Shown here: positions 46,291 to 56,265 of the stretch, in pieces | Numbering within the stretch: the first letter of the stretch is position 1 | Layout of the letters: each line of letters opens with the position of its first letter | Assembly: GCA_022402465.1 (NCBI GenBank) | Contig: JAKRSH010000043.1 | Coordinates: 248,001 to 312,000, forward strand | Direction of reading: 5' to 3' | DNA from: Leptospiraceae bacterium | Lineage (GTDB): Bacteria > Spirochaetota > Leptospiria > Leptospirales > Leptospiraceae | Length of the DNA: 64,000 nt | Translations under genes and position numbers: made by a program | The notes under the pieces: generated by a model | What the model saw: only the letters and a program-made list of their open reading frames with translations | Told to the model about the DNA's origin: nothing | The model's database searches: none

Positions 46291-48262
46291 ATTTCGTAGG
46301 TAACCAATTTCCCAAAACATCTCCAAGCCTATTGCGATCAATTGGCTTGGAGATATAATCATTCATTCCAGAATGCATAAATTTTTCCTTATCACCATCT
46401 AGAGAATGTGCTGTTACTGCGATAATATTTACAGCTTGAAGTTTATTTTCTTCTTCATATTCTCGAATCAATTGAGTTGCTTCCATACCATCCATAACAG
46501 GCATTTGTATATCCATGAATACTAGATCTACCCTAGAAGACTTTAAATATTCATAGGCTTCTTTACCATTCGATACAACAATGATTTCAAAATTATAGTT
46601 CTTCAGCATAGATTGAAGAACTTTTTGGTTCACCTCATTATCCTCAACGATTAAGACCTTAATGACAGTATTGTCTAGGCTTGGAAAAAATTTTGCACTT
46701 TCAAGCTTAGAGTCATGCTTAGAATCTCGAGACTCAAATTCTATAGTAAACCAAAACTCTGATCCCTCGGTTTTTGATTTGTATCCAATTTCTCCATTCA
46801 TAAAGGAAACTAGGCGCTTACAAATAGATAAACCCAAACCTGCTCCTTCATATTTCCTTGTATAAGACCCATCAATTTGTTGGAAGGGTTTGAATAGAAG
46901 CTGGACTTTTTCAGGAGGAATTCCTATTCCATAATCAATAATACTGAATTTTAATAGAATCTTATTCGAAGTCCTAGCTGCTTCCTTAGTTACATGAATA
47001 TCAATTCTTGAGTTATCATGAGAAAATTTAATTGCATTGCCTATTATATTTACAAGAACTTGGATTAAACGTCCTGGATCCCCATAAAGCTGGTCGGGGA
47101 TAGATTCTTCAATGACCAAATCACAAAATAATGATTTTTCTTTGGCACGAGAATGAAATATATTGATTGCGGAATTTAATATTTCTGATAGAGAAAAGAT
47201 TTCATTTTCCAAACGAAGATTGCCTGATTCAATCTTGGAAAAATCTAGAATGTCATTGATCAATCGGAGCAAAATTTTGCCTGAGGACTTAATGATAGCA
47301 AGAAAACTGGCCTGTTCATCATTCAAATCAGTTTCTTCTAACAACTCACTAATTCCAATAATCCCATTCAAAGGAGTTCTAACCTCATGACTCATATTGG
47401 CAAGAAATTGAGATTTAATTCGGCTTGCCTCTTCAGCTTCTCTAAGTACTGATTTTAACTCGATATTGCTTGATTCTAAATTACTTCTGTATAAAACTAA
47501 TTGAGATTCAGTTTTCCTTTGTTCCGTATAATCTATAGTAGATGTAACAATGTAACGTATCTTCTCATCTTCTATAATGGGAGAGAGGGTTGTCTTAAAA
47601 AAATAAGAATTTCCATTTAAAGTTATTTCTTTTTCAACTGTGATCATCCCCTCATTTAGACATCTCTTGAATGTATCCTCAACTAATCTTCCACTTGTAT
47701 CTCCAAAAATTTCAAGAGCTGTTTTATTGATAAGTTTATCTGCTCGTAATCCAAATTTATTCAAAAAGCTAGAGTTAGCTCTAAGATAGACAAAATTATC
47801 TGGAGATTCTACATGAATCAAAGCGAGTAAATCTTGGGTTCCATTGAATACAATTTCATATTCAACCGCAAGATTTTTTGAGAACTTTTCAGAGACTTTG
47901 ATTTGCGTTATATCTAAAAAAGTTACTATAAAACCATCATCTAACTTAGAAGCGATGATTTGAAACCATAGATCCACGCCTTCATGACGGTAATGGTGTT
48001 CGAATTCAATTTTTTTGCCTGTTTCCACAACAGACTTATAACGATCAAACAATCGATCATTTTTATTACCAGGCATGATGGTTAAAAGGCTTTTGCCGAT
48101 TAAGTGCTCAGCCTCCATACCTATTATTTCTTCGGCTGATTTATTAACAAGTATCCAACGAAAATCAATAATTTGGTTCTGGTTATCTCGAATCGATTCA
48201 AATGCCATAATTCCCGATTGAACTGTATCCAAAACATTTACTAGAATTGATTCCTTGTTCAT
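46274..48262 (-). CDS. PAS-domain hybrid histidine kinase with receiver
   Basis: A 662-residue cytoplasmic sensor kinase with no membrane segment. Two PAS domains (about 1-125 and 130-250) are followed by a coiled coil and HisKA ([18 protein letters not shown]), the HATPase domain ([24 protein letters not shown] and [15 protein letters not shown]), and a C-terminal receiver ([15 protein letters not shown], with the aspartate in [17 protein letters not shown]). All motifs are intact. It would sense an internal small molecule or redox state through PAS and pass phosphate on through a separate phosphotransfer protein. It is convergent with the caspase-like gene and lies 48 bases upstream of nothing on its own strand except the lipoprotein gene at 48311. 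Confidence 0.9.
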   Translation of the reverse strand: MNKESILVNVLDTVQSGIMAFESIRDNQNQIIDFRWILVNKSAEEIIGMEAEHLIGKSLLTIMPGNKNDRLFDRYKSVVETGKKIEFEHHYRHEGVDLWFQIIASKLDDGFIVTFLDITQIKVSEKFSKNLAVEYEIVFNGTQDLLALIHVESPDNFVYLRANSSFLNKFGLRADKLINKTALEIFGDTSGRLVEDTFKRCLNEGMITVEKEITLNGNSYFFKTTLSPIIEDEKIRYIVTSTIDYTEQRKTESQLVLYRSNLESSNIELKSVLREAEEASRIKSQFLANMSHEVRTPLNGIIGISELLEETDLNDEQASFLAIIKSSGKILLRLINDILDFSKIESGNLRLENEIFSLSEILNSAINIFHSRAKEKSLFCDLVIEESIPDQLYGDPGRLIQVLVNIIGNAIKFSHDNSRIDIHVTKEAARTSNKILLKFSIIDYGIGIPPEKVQLLFKPFQQIDGSYTRKYEGAGLGLSICKRLVSFMNGEIGYKSKTEGSEFWFTIEFESRDSKHDSKLESAKFFPSLDNTVIKVLIVEDNEVNQKVLQSMLKNYNFEIIVVSNGKEAYEYLKSSRVDLVFMDIQMPVMDGMEATQLIREYEEENKLQAVNIIAVTAHSLDGDKEKFMHSGMNDYISKPIDRNRLGDVLGNWLPTKSSILS

Positions 48263-48310
48263 AATCTGAAATATGCCCTGCTCTGGTAATAGACTATAAG
48301 AATTCTATTT

Positions 48311-49141
48311 TTAAAAACCTTTTTTCTTTCGAAAGATATTTTGTTCCTGGATGGAATCAATTTTCTTTTCAGGAGTTCTAGGAGGAGCTTCTTTAAAATC
48401 AGAGTCATCGAATTTTTTAGATTTCACTTCTGGTCTCACTTTGATGGAAAAGTAAGAACTTCTCGATACCAAATTCCATTCTCTATATTGAATGAGGTTG
48501 CCATTTAAGGTAACTGAATCATAGGGATAGGTATCTTTTTCTTTATTCAAACGATTGATAGATGATTTGTATTGGGATTGGCAATTGCTTACTGAGGAGC
48601 AGCCATCCTCAGCGAGCAGATTATTCTTCTTTAAGTCTTTCAGAATTTCTGATTTGATTCTAGGGCAATCAGATCCTGAATTGAGACAGAGCTCTTGGAC
48701 GATAGGATCTATCAATAATAATTCCAAATGAGCTGAGTAAGGCCCATCCTGAATTGCAGTGGGTATTATAAGTCTTTGGCTGAATTTGGAATCTGGCTTA
48801 GCTGACTTAGAAGCAAGCAAATTCTGTCGCGCAATTTCCTTACCTGTTGAATCCAGTAGAACCAGTTTGTGGAAGACTATTTCACCACTCTGAATCATCT
48901 GCAAGAGATTCAAGCCTGAGTTATTTGTTGTGATCTCTAAATCAATATAGGAATTACCAGATTGATCTAATTTTAATTCTAAGGAAGTAGAAGCATCTTG
49001 GGCTTGGATCAATACAGAAGATAGATCTATACTCTCGTTAGTGCGGGGAATATAGTTCCCGGAAGTCTTACAATTTAGAATGGATAGAAAAAATAAAGAA
49101 GTGGAAATTAAGATTAGAGATGGGATTCTAATTTGTACCAT
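48311..49141 (-). CDS. Lipoprotein of unknown function with a hairpin at its start codon
   Basis: A 276-residue lipoprotein: signal IPSLILISTSLFFLSILNC, with the lipid cysteine at about residue 24, then KTSG. The mature part has a beta-rich N-terminal half (SLELKLDQSGNSYIDLEITT and the following strands), three further cysteines (in ELCLNSGSDC and DGCSSVSNC) that may form disulfides, and a Lys/Pro-rich tail (APPRTPEKKIDS). No family was recognised. The start codon lies within a perfect 14-bp inverted repeat (49110-49151), which would sequester it in mRNA. The ribosome binding site AAGATTAGAG is weak. The gene belongs to the same strand as the hybrid kinase downstream. Confidence 0.7.
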   Translation of the reverse strand: MVQIRIPSLILISTSLFFLSILNCKTSGNYIPRTNESIDLSSVLIQAQDASTSLELKLDQSGNSYIDLEITTNNSGLNLLQMIQSGEIVFHKLVLLDSTGKEIARQNLLASKSAKPDSKFSQRLIIPTAIQDGPYSAHLELLLIDPIVQELCLNSGSDCPRIKSEILKDLKKNNLLAEDGCSSVSNCQSQYKSSINRLNKEKDTYPYDSVTLNGNLIQYREWNLVSRSSYFSIKVRPEVKSKKFDDSDFKEAPPRTPEKKIDSIQEQNIFRKKKGF

Positions 49142-49151
49142 CTCTAATCTT
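49110..49151 (-). promoter_or_regulatory. Perfect 14-bp inverted repeat enclosing the lipoprotein start codon
   Basis: On the minus strand AAGATTAGAGATGG (49151-49138) and CCATCTCTAATCTT (49123-49110) are exactly complementary, with a 14-base loop. The first arm contains the translation start ATG (49141-49139) and the nearest purine-rich stretch; the second arm encodes residues in the signal peptide. In RNA the hairpin would close over the start codon. Confidence 0.6.
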
Positions 49152-49192
49152 GGGTCGATGAATTCAGTTTCGTCAACTCATTTTAAATCAAA

Positions 49193-49798
49193 TTAAAGTG
49201 TGTCAGAGTAAGAATCTTCTAACTTTTTTAAATCTTCAGTTTTGATTACTTTTGTAGAGTTGAGCTTTCCATTTTGAGAAAGTTTCAAGATTGTTGAAGA
49301 ACCAATTTCTTGCGAAGAAACAAGAATTTCTTGGAATTTGTCACCTTCAAGAGTATACAACTTTCCTTCTTGATCTTGGAAGGCATAGAAATCTTGGGAC
49401 TTGCTTTCAGTACTTACGGAAATTTTTAATTTTTTTCCAAAATCAGAATAGCTAAGTTTTACTTTTTCATTTCCATTTTGAAATTCACGCACTAAAGTAC
49501 CATCTGAATTAAATTCATTCATAGCTACTGGATTGGAACCAGTCCAAAATTCAACAAGATTGAATAAGAGAACATCCGCAAGAAATCCAATTCCGTAAAG
49601 AATGCTGAACGGAAAGTACATTAAAATGGTTTTGATGAACTTATTAAGAAGACCACTTCCGATATTTAAGCCTTTATGAGCACCATAAACCGCTTTAACA
49701 ATTCCGAAACTTCCGAAACAATTCACAGTGGAAAACATTCCTACGACGGCAATGCAAAGGACTGTGATTGCTTTTTTAAAATTTTTTATCTGAGGCAT
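49193..49798 (-). CDS. DUF3332 family exported protein
   Basis: A 201-residue protein matching DUF3332 in layout: a signal segment (ITVLCIAVVGMFSTVNC), a conserved GSFGIVKAVYGAHKGLNIGSG stretch, a membrane-like helix (FIKTILMYFPFSILYGIGFLADVLLFNLVEFWTGSNPV), and a beta-rich C-terminal half of about 90 residues. The cysteine in STVNC could be a lipid site, though the region before it is not ideal. Function is unknown. The ATG at 49798 has AAGGAG ten bases upstream, so the longer frame to 49864 is rejected. It is transcribed toward the lipoprotein gene, 51 bases away. Confidence 0.78.
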   Translation of the reverse strand: MPQIKNFKKAITVLCIAVVGMFSTVNCFGSFGIVKAVYGAHKGLNIGSGLLNKFIKTILMYFPFSILYGIGFLADVLLFNLVEFWTGSNPVAMNEFNSDGTLVREFQNGNEKVKLSYSDFGKKLKISVSTESKSQDFYAFQDQEGKLYTLEGDKFQEILVSSQEIGSSTILKLSQNGKLNSTKVIKTEDLKKLEDSYSDTL

Positions 49799-49908
49799 AC
49801 AAAAATTTCTCCTTGAGTATGTTGGTTGATTGATAGTATAAGCAGAATCATAATTTCCTTGCAAGTATTCTTTTTTTTCGTAAAATGACGTATTGACAAC
49901 TCCAAACT

Positions 49909-51366
49909 ATGATCTTTTCTAATTTTGAATTTTTCTTATTTCTTGTTATCGTTTTTTTCCTTCATTGGTATCTTATTCCATTTCTTTATAAGGATGCTGC
50001 CAAACAAATTAAGGCAATTCATATCCTTCTTCTCATATGCAGTTATCTTTTTTACATGAATTGGGATTGGCGATTTGGTTTTCTAATATTTATCAGCACA
50101 GCAATTGATTACTACGCAGGTTTAATCATCTTTGACTCAACTTCTGAAAAAGTTCGAAAGACTGCTCTTTGGATCAGCTTGACGGTCAATCTTGTTTTTA
50201 TCTTAGGATTTTTTAAATACTACAATTTCTTTTCATCCTCTTTCAATCGTCTCATGCAAGAAGGACTTGGCTTTCCAAATTCTCTTCCTATCCTAGATAT
50301 AGTTCTTCCAGTGGGTGTATCTTTCTACACCTTTCAATCTATGAGTTATACGATTGATATTTATAGGAAAATCATTCCCTCTGAAAAAAGTTTTATCAAA
50401 TTTGCTCTCTTTGTATCTTTCTTTCCTCAATTAGTGGCAGGTCCTATAGTAACTGCTAAGACATTTATTCCCCAACTCAGTTCTTTAAAAAAACTAGAAG
50501 ACATACCTTTTCGAAAAGCCTTTCGTTACTTCTTTATGGGATATTTTAAAAAGGTTGTCTTATCTGATAATGTTTCTCCCATAGTTGATCTAATTTTTAA
50601 TAATCCAGAATCGTACAGCTCTATAGCTGTTTGGCTTGCTGCTTTTTTATTTTGTATCCAAATCTATTGTGACTTCAGTGGATATACTGATATGGCATAT
50701 TCAGTTGCTCTTTTATTTGGATATGAACTTCCCGAAAATTTCAGAATGCCTTTCACTTCGTTAAGCATAACAGAGCATTGGCGAAGATGGCATATTACAC
50801 TATCTACATGGTTGCGTGATTATGTGTATATTTCCATGGGTGGCTCTCGCGCAGGAATGTTGAGGCATAGATTTAATCTCATGTTTACTATGTTTGTTGG
50901 TGGAATATGGCATGGTGCGAATTGGACCTTTGCGGTCTGGGGTTTATCCCAGGGAATTCTCTTATTTATCGAAAGCCTTTTAAAAGATTTTAGAATTAAG
51001 TTTATTAAATTCAATTATGATTTCTTGAAGCCAAGTATGAATGTATTTCGTTGGTTCTATACTGCAATTCTAACAGCCTTATTTACAACTTGCTTTCGAG
51101 CTGACTCTTTAGAGACAGAATGGATTATTCTTGGTAAAATGTTCTCCAACCAAGATGGAATCCTTAGACCTTATATGCTCAAGACTGGACTACCTGTGCT
51201 TGCTATTGTCTATATTACTCATTGGATAGGACATTTTATTTATGAAAAAAATTGGAAAGTTCACATCAATCCAAGGCTAGAATTTGTTTCTTATCCTTTG
51301 TTAATTCTTCTATTTTCTTTATTCACTCCAGATATTGTGATCCCTTTTGTTTATTTTCAGTTTTAA
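49909..51366 (+). CDS. MBOAT-family O-acyltransferase (AlgI-like)
   Basis: A 485-residue polytopic membrane protein of the AlgI/DltB branch of MBOAT enzymes, which transfer acyl groups, usually acetyl, to cell-surface glycans or lipids. Landmarks are PVGVSFYTFQSMSYTIDIYR, FFPQLVAGPIV, CDFSGYTDMAYSVALLFGY, HWRRWHITLSTWLRDYVYI and the catalytic-histidine motif GGIWHGANWTFAVWG. It ends PFVYFQF, the same tail as the second MBOAT at 61457. No SGNH partner lies next to this copy. It is divergent from DUF3332 and followed by the PilZ gene. The acceptor is unknown. Confidence 0.92.
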   Translation: MIFSNFEFFLFLVIVFFLHWYLIPFLYKDAAKQIKAIHILLLICSYLFYMNWDWRFGFLIFISTAIDYYAGLIIFDSTSEKVRKTALWISLTVNLVFILGFFKYYNFFSSSFNRLMQEGLGFPNSLPILDIVLPVGVSFYTFQSMSYTIDIYRKIIPSEKSFIKFALFVSFFPQLVAGPIVTAKTFIPQLSSLKKLEDIPFRKAFRYFFMGYFKKVVLSDNVSPIVDLIFNNPESYSSIAVWLAAFLFCIQIYCDFSGYTDMAYSVALLFGYELPENFRMPFTSLSITEHWRRWHITLSTWLRDYVYISMGGSRAGMLRHRFNLMFTMFVGGIWHGANWTFAVWGLSQGILLFIESLLKDFRIKFIKFNYDFLKPSMNVFRWFYTAILTALFTTCFRADSLETEWIILGKMFSNQDGILRPYMLKTGLPVLAIVYITHWIGHFIYEKNWKVHINPRLEFVSYPLLILLFSLFTPDIVIPFVYFQF

Positions 51367-51385
51367 ATTTAGTTGACCTCAGCTT

Positions 51386-51423
51386 GGAATCTGCTCCTAT
51401 GGGAGAGGCTCTGAATAGATTCC
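51386..51423 (+). promoter_or_regulatory. Nested hairpin between the MBOAT and PilZ genes
   Basis: GGAATCT (51386-51392) pairs with AGATTCC (51417-51423), and inside it CTCC (51394-51397) pairs with GGAG (51402-51405). The outer arm ends one base before the PilZ ATG. It may be an RNA structure that affects PilZ expression, or the end of the MBOAT transcript, although no T-run follows. Confidence 0.3.
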
Positions 51424-51424
51424 T

Positions 51425-51775
51425 ATGAGTTCCCACAGAAAAGTAAATAGAATAACACCCAAAGAATTCGAAGATTATCGAATCTTATTAGAATTGGATG
51501 AGCTTACTCTGGAAGGCAGAATGGGAAATGTGTCTGAAACAGGATTATGTATCATAATGAATGATAATTCCTTATTAGATGAAATTGGCAATGAAATCTC
51601 AGGAATCATTCTATCAAAAGATCATAAAGAGAAAATTCCCTTTGATGGAAAAGTTGTTTGGTACAAGGTTCAAAAGTCAAATAACGAAATTACACATCTT
51701 TCTGGAATTGAATTCTACAAAAAAATCGATCTCACCAACCAACTAGCCATCAAAAGTATCTATAGCGATACCTAA
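51425..51775 (+). CDS. PilZ-domain protein
   Basis: A 116-residue protein consisting of one PilZ-type beta barrel: SHRKVNRITPKEFEDYRILLEL at the start (RxxxR-like region), then GRMGNVSETGLCIIM, which corresponds to the (D/N)xSxxG motif of the c-di-GMP site, and a later IPFDGKVVWYKV strand with the GIEF end. The arginine motif is shifted relative to the canonical RxxxR, so c-di-GMP binding is plausible but unproven. It starts 58 bases after the MBOAT stop and 17 bases before the large sensor kinase, so it is probably cotranscribed with the latter. Confidence 0.8.
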   Translation: MSSHRKVNRITPKEFEDYRILLELDELTLEGRMGNVSETGLCIIMNDNSLLDEIGNEISGIILSKDHKEKIPFDGKVVWYKVQKSNNEITHLSGIEFYKKIDLTNQLAIKSIYSDT

Positions 51776-51792
51776 CAATAATTTAACGTAAA

Positions 51793-54700
51793 ATGCAAAA
51801 ATTAACTTACTATTTATGCATACTCGTATTCCTACTACACTGCAAGCCAGAAAATGAGATCCTTGATTCTGAAATTATTGCCCAAAAGGGATGGATTGAT
51901 CTATCGACTTGGAGTATTGATAAAAAGCAAACCTTAGAACTGAAGGGAGATTGGGAATTCTACCCCTTTCAAATTCTTGCCTATGGAGAATTCCCTGAAA
52001 CAACGAGCTTATTACAAAAAGTTCCTTTGGTTTGGAATGGAAATCTTCCTAACAAAACTAATGCGAACGGTGTAGGATATGGAACACTCAGGCTGCGACT
52101 CAATAGTTTGCCTAAGCAAAAGTTAATGATGTATATCACATCCATCCCTACCTCTCATGAAATCTATTGTGGCCCAGAATTAATTTCAAGCTCTGGAAAA
52201 GTTGCAAGCAAAATGAAGGATGCAATTCCAAATCTCAGTAATTCCATTGGAAGCATTCCTGAATCTTGTAGTTCCTATAATGAAATCATTTGGCATATTA
52301 GTAATTTTCATGAATTCAAAGGTGGCCCTTGGATAGCACCATTGATTGGTAAGCCTGATGCAATCCTAAGAGAGTATTCGAATCATCTCGCACAGGATTT
52401 ATTTTTTCTCGGTGTAACTCTAATCATGTGTGTTTACCATTTTGTTCTCTGGTTTTTTAGAAGGAAGGATAGAAGGAGTCTGGTTTTTTCCATTGTCTGT
52501 TTTCTATTTATGGTTCGAATTCTAGGAACTGGCAAAACCATAGAATACTATTTCCCTAGTGCAAATCTTTATGAATTATTTAATAAATTAGAATATATAG
52601 GATTTATTGGTTTATTAGTTAGTTTTCCTTGGCTTTGCAGAATTCTCTTTCCTTTGGAAATCAGCAGATACTATATTTGGATAAATACTTTTTTAGGTGG
52701 AATCTTCTTTATCCAAACTTTACTTTTTCCTGCATTGGTTTATACATCCTATTTAACTTACCTCCAACTCATTACATTGGTATCGATTATAATCATATCT
52801 TATGGAATAATAAAAGCCTTCTATTGGGATAGGCCTGGTGCAAGAATCATGATAGTTGGATACTTATTTCTTATTTTAACGATTCTACATGATTTGTTTA
52901 TATCTCATAGATTGATTTATGGAATACACATTGCTCCTATAGGTTTTTTTGTTTTCCTAGTCTCTCAGTCATCCATACTTGCTAGAATTTTTTCCAATGC
53001 ATTCCGAACCGCCGAACATCTCACTTTGAATCTGAAATCAGAAGTTGAAGCGAAGACAACCGCCTTACAAATTGCCGATGAGCAAAAGTCTTCCTTCTTT
53101 GCAAATATTTCACATGAACTACGCACTCCACTAACTCTGATTCTATGGCCAATTGAAGCTTCTATTTCTAGTAAGGAACAACTCACTGAAAAGCAAATAA
53201 ATATTATTTATAATAATGCGAAAAAATTACTCTCCCTGGTAAATCAATTGCTTGATCTACAAAAAATAGCAGCAGGAAAATTTCAATTGCAATTGAAATC
53301 ACTTGATATTTCCAAAATGACAGAAGAGATTTTAGAAAATTTTTCTTATGCGATTGAACACAAAAAAATAAAATTAGAATTTTCTAATAAAGTTGAGAGC
53401 GCTGTAGTTCTCGCAGATCCAAGTCAAATTGAAAAATGCATTTCTAATTATCTTTCCAATGCTATGAAATTTACTCCTGAAGATGGTAGAATAAAAATTA
53501 TAATTCAGAATGCTGCTCAAGCAAATTACTTACAATTTCTGATCCAAGATTCAGGAAGAGGAATTCCTGAGAATAAAAAACAATTTTTATTTAAAAGATT
53601 TGGTTACTCTGAACCTAGTCTTACCAAAGAGCAAGAAGGTACAGGACTTGGCTTATCGCTGGTTAGAGAAATCATAGAATTACACAATGGCGAAGTTGGC
53701 TTTCATTCCGAAGAGGGATTGGGCTCAGAATTTTGGTTTACTATTCCTCTTTCCAATTTAAGTGCCTCATCGTACAATCTTTCTCAGAATTTGAACCAGC
53801 TTAGTAGTAATGTTAAAGAAAACAAAGAAGAACTCAATCTAGCACCAGTGCAATCTGGAGCAAAAGTTCTTGTTGTAGAAGATAATGAAGATTTGCGCGA
53901 ATTCATTTCTGGAATTCTAGAGAGCAAAGGCTATACAACTTATAAAGCAATAGATGGAGAAGATGGATTAGCGAAAATCTATTCCATACAACCAGATATT
54001 ATTCTTACAGATTTGATGATGCCCAAACTTTCTGGATCGGATATGATTCAAATATTTAAGAAGAATCAACTCAGCAAAACAATTCCAGTTATCCTACTTA
54101 CAGCTAAGGCTGAAGTCGAAACAAGGAAAGAAGTTCGTCTTGCGGGAGCTGATGCATATTTATCCAAACCTTTCAATAGCGATGAACTTTTAGCCGTTAT
54201 CAAAAATTTATTGCAATTAAAACAAATGGAAAAGCATTTATTGCACGAAATGGGGAAGGCACAGAAAATCCAAGAATCCCTTCTTCCTAAATTTAACAAG
54301 AAATACAAAGAGTTTGATTGTGAGTTTTTCTTAAAAAGTTATGATAAAATTGGTGGAGACTTCTATGATATCATAGAGGTAAATCCTAAGCTTATTCGCT
54401 TTATCATAGCCGATGTATCGGGTCATGGTCTACCTTCTGCCTTAATTGCCTCTACCTTAAAGATTTTATTTCAGAAATCAAAGAATCTCACAATATCAGA
54501 GTTCTTAAAATCAGCTAACAACGATTTATGCGGAAATATGGGAGGTCATTTTATTACAAGTCAAGTAATTGATTTAAATTTGGAATCTTCAACTCTATCT
54601 CTTGCTAGTGCTGGACATCCAGGGATCTATCATTCGAGAAATAAATCCATACAAATTATAGAGTCCAAAGGACGAGCTCTAGGAATTACAAAAGATGCAG

Positions 54701-54951
54701 ATTATAAATTCATATCCCTACCCTTACAAAAAGGGGATAGGATTTTTATGGTTACTGATGGACTAATTGAAGTTAAAGATAATAGCAATGGTTTACTAGG
54801 TGAAGATGGCTTAAAAGAAATCCTTATGAGTAATTCTAAACAATCTATTCAAGAGGCTGTCCATAGCATCATAGATAATGTAATTTCTTTCAACAAGGAA
54901 AAAGATTTTTCTGATGATGCAACAATGATAGTCCTAGATTGGAAAAATTAA
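51793..54951 (+). CDS. Lipidated 7TMR-DISM hybrid histidine kinase with receiver and SpoIIE phosphatase
   Basis: A 1052-residue multidomain signalling protein. A lipoprotein leader (LCILVFLLHC, cysteine about residue 17) precedes an extracytoplasmic beta-sandwich domain (about 30-190), a seven-span 7TMR-DISM module (about 200-410), HisKA (FFANISHELRTPLTLILWP) and HATPase (NYLSNAMKFTPEDGR, GRGIPENKKQF and GTGLGLSLVREI). A receiver (VLVVEDNEDLREF, with the aspartate in IILTDLMMPKLSG) leads to a C-terminal PP2C/SpoIIE phosphatase (KIGGDFYDI, then IADVSGHGLPSALIAS, AGHPGIY and VTDGLIEV, DDATMIVL). It links an outside signal to dephosphorylation, probably of a STAS protein; one is encoded at 25124. 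It follows the PilZ gene closely. Confidence 0.93.
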   Translation: MQKLTYYLCILVFLLHCKPENEILDSEIIAQKGWIDLSTWSIDKKQTLELKGDWEFYPFQILAYGEFPETTSLLQKVPLVWNGNLPNKTNANGVGYGTLRLRLNSLPKQKLMMYITSIPTSHEIYCGPELISSSGKVASKMKDAIPNLSNSIGSIPESCSSYNEIIWHISNFHEFKGGPWIAPLIGKPDAILREYSNHLAQDLFFLGVTLIMCVYHFVLWFFRRKDRRSLVFSIVCFLFMVRILGTGKTIEYYFPSANLYELFNKLEYIGFIGLLVSFPWLCRILFPLEISRYYIWINTFLGGIFFIQTLLFPALVYTSYLTYLQLITLVSIIIISYGIIKAFYWDRPGARIMIVGYLFLILTILHDLFISHRLIYGIHIAPIGFFVFLVSQSSILARIFSNAFRTAEHLTLNLKSEVEAKTTALQIADEQKSSFFANISHELRTPLTLILWPIEASISSKEQLTEKQINIIYNNAKKLLSLVNQLLDLQKIAAGKFQLQLKSLDISKMTEEILENFSYAIEHKKIKLEFSNKVESAVVLADPSQIEKCISNYLSNAMKFTPEDGRIKIIIQNAAQANYLQFLIQDSGRGIPENKKQFLFKRFGYSEPSLTKEQEGTGLGLSLVREIIELHNGEVGFHSEEGLGSEFWFTIPLSNLSASSYNLSQNLNQLSSNVKENKEELNLAPVQSGAKVLVVEDNEDLREFISGILESKGYTTYKAIDGEDGLAKIYSIQPDIILTDLMMPKLSGSDMIQIFKKNQLSKTIPVILLTAKAEVETRKEVRLAGADAYLSKPFNSDELLAVIKNLLQLKQMEKHLLHEMGKAQKIQESLLPKFNKKYKEFDCEFFLKSYDKIGGDFYDIIEVNPKLIRFIIADVSGHGLPSALIASTLKILFQKSKNLTISEFLKSANNDLCGNMGGHFITSQVIDLNLESSTLSLASAGHPGIYHSRNKSIQIIESKGRALGITKDADYKFISLPLQKGDRIFMVTDGLIEVKDNSNGLLGEDGLKEILMSNSKQSIQEAVHSIIDNVISFNKEKDFSDDATMIVLDWKN

Positions 54952-54952
54952 A

Positions 54953-56248
54953 TCAATTTCTTCTTCTAATAAAAGCTGGAATCTCTAAATCTTCTTCCCA
55001 AGTATTACTATTTGATTTATTGTTAGACTGAGCTTTTAAAGATCTTCCACCTAGCTGAGAGTTAGAATGATTACTTGGATGAATTGTATTGGATTCATTC
55101 CCTAGCTCATTTTTTTCTGCAAGTTTTCCAAGTTGAGATCGTTCTCGAAGGTTTGCTTGGCTTTCATTCATATTCACTTTTAAATTAGGATTTTGATTTG
55201 AAGTAAAATTTGATTTTGCAGATGATGAATCAATATAATTATTCTCTAAACCTACAACTCTAGAATTTTGGATAGTTTGCTCGGAAGAACTCGACTTATA
55301 GAATCCAGTTGCAATCACAGTTACGCGTATTGTATCTTCTATCTCAGTATCTTCGTTTAGACCAATAATAATATTTGCATCTTTATCAACTTGAGAAGTG
55401 ATGATTTGCGAAACCTCATTCCAATCATGAATGGTAAGATCAGAACCACCTGTTACATTTACAAGAAGAGATTTTGCTCCATTGATAGATGAATCATCTA
55501 ACAAGGCATTGTTGATTGCTTGTTCAACAGCTTGTATCACTCGACCTTCGCCAAAGCCTTCACCTACTCCTAGAACTGCATCACCAGTGTCTTTCATGAT
55601 AGCTTTTACATCAGCAAAATCTACATTGATTATTCCAGGATTATTAATGATATCAGATATTCCACGAACTCCATTCAAGAGTATATCATCTATTACACGA
55701 AAAGCCTGATCTATAGGGGTCTTTCTATCAACCACTTGAAAGATTGAATCATTTCGAATAGTAATTAATGTATCTACATATTTTCTAAGTTGTTCCATAC
55801 CAGCGAGTGCATTGTCCATACGACGTTTTCCTTCAAAAGAAAAAGGCAAGGTAACAACACCAACAACCAAACATTTCATTTCTTTGGCTATGCTAGCTAC
55901 TACAGGAGCAGCTCCAGTTCCCGTTCCGCCACCCATGCCGGCAGTAATAAAGACCATATCAGCTCCCTTAAGTGCTGCCATGACTCTATCCTTATCCTCT
56001 TGTGCCGCTTTCTGACCAAGGTCAGGATCGCCTCCAGCCCCCATACCTCTAGTAATCTTAGAGCCTAATTGTATTTTTGATTCAATAGGAGATTTTAATA
56101 GAACTTGTTCATCCGTATTCATAACCAAGAAATCGACGCCTTTCATATTAGCGTCTATCATTCTTGTTACGGCATTCATTCCACCTCCACCAACACCAAT
56201 CACTTTGATTATTGCGGGGCTTGTTTTTTCATCTTCCATATAAAGCAT
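54953..56248 (-). CDS. ftsZ: Cell division protein FtsZ
   Basis: FtsZ is the tubulin-like GTPase that forms the division ring. The 431-residue product has [16 protein letters not shown], then VMNTDEQVL, the GTP-binding signature [13 protein letters not shown] and the T7 loop segment [11 protein letters not shown] linker of about 90 polar residues (Asn/Ser/Gln rich) leads to the C-terminal peptide [14 protein letters not shown], which binds FtsA and other partners. The first ATG (56246-56248) has GGGAGAG six bases upstream and is kept over MEDEK three codons in. It is the last gene of ftsQ-ftsA-ftsZ. Confidence 0.97.
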   Translation of the reverse strand: MLYMEDEKTSPAIIKVIGVGGGGMNAVTRMIDANMKGVDFLVMNTDEQVLLKSPIESKIQLGSKITRGMGAGGDPDLGQKAAQEDKDRVMAALKGADMVFITAGMGGGTGTGAAPVVASIAKEMKCLVVGVVTLPFSFEGKRRMDNALAGMEQLRKYVDTLITIRNDSIFQVVDRKTPIDQAFRVIDDILLNGVRGISDIINNPGIINVDFADVKAIMKDTGDAVLGVGEGFGEGRVIQAVEQAINNALLDDSSINGAKSLLVNVTGGSDLTIHDWNEVSQIITSQVDKDANIIIGLNEDTEIEDTIRVTVIATGFYKSSSSEQTIQNSRVVGLENNYIDSSSAKSNFTSNQNPNLKVNMNESQANLRERSQLGKLAEKNELGNESNTIHPSNHSNSQLGGRSLKAQSNNKSNSNTWEEDLEIPAFIRRRN

Positions 56249-56265
56249 AAGGCTCTCCCAAAATT

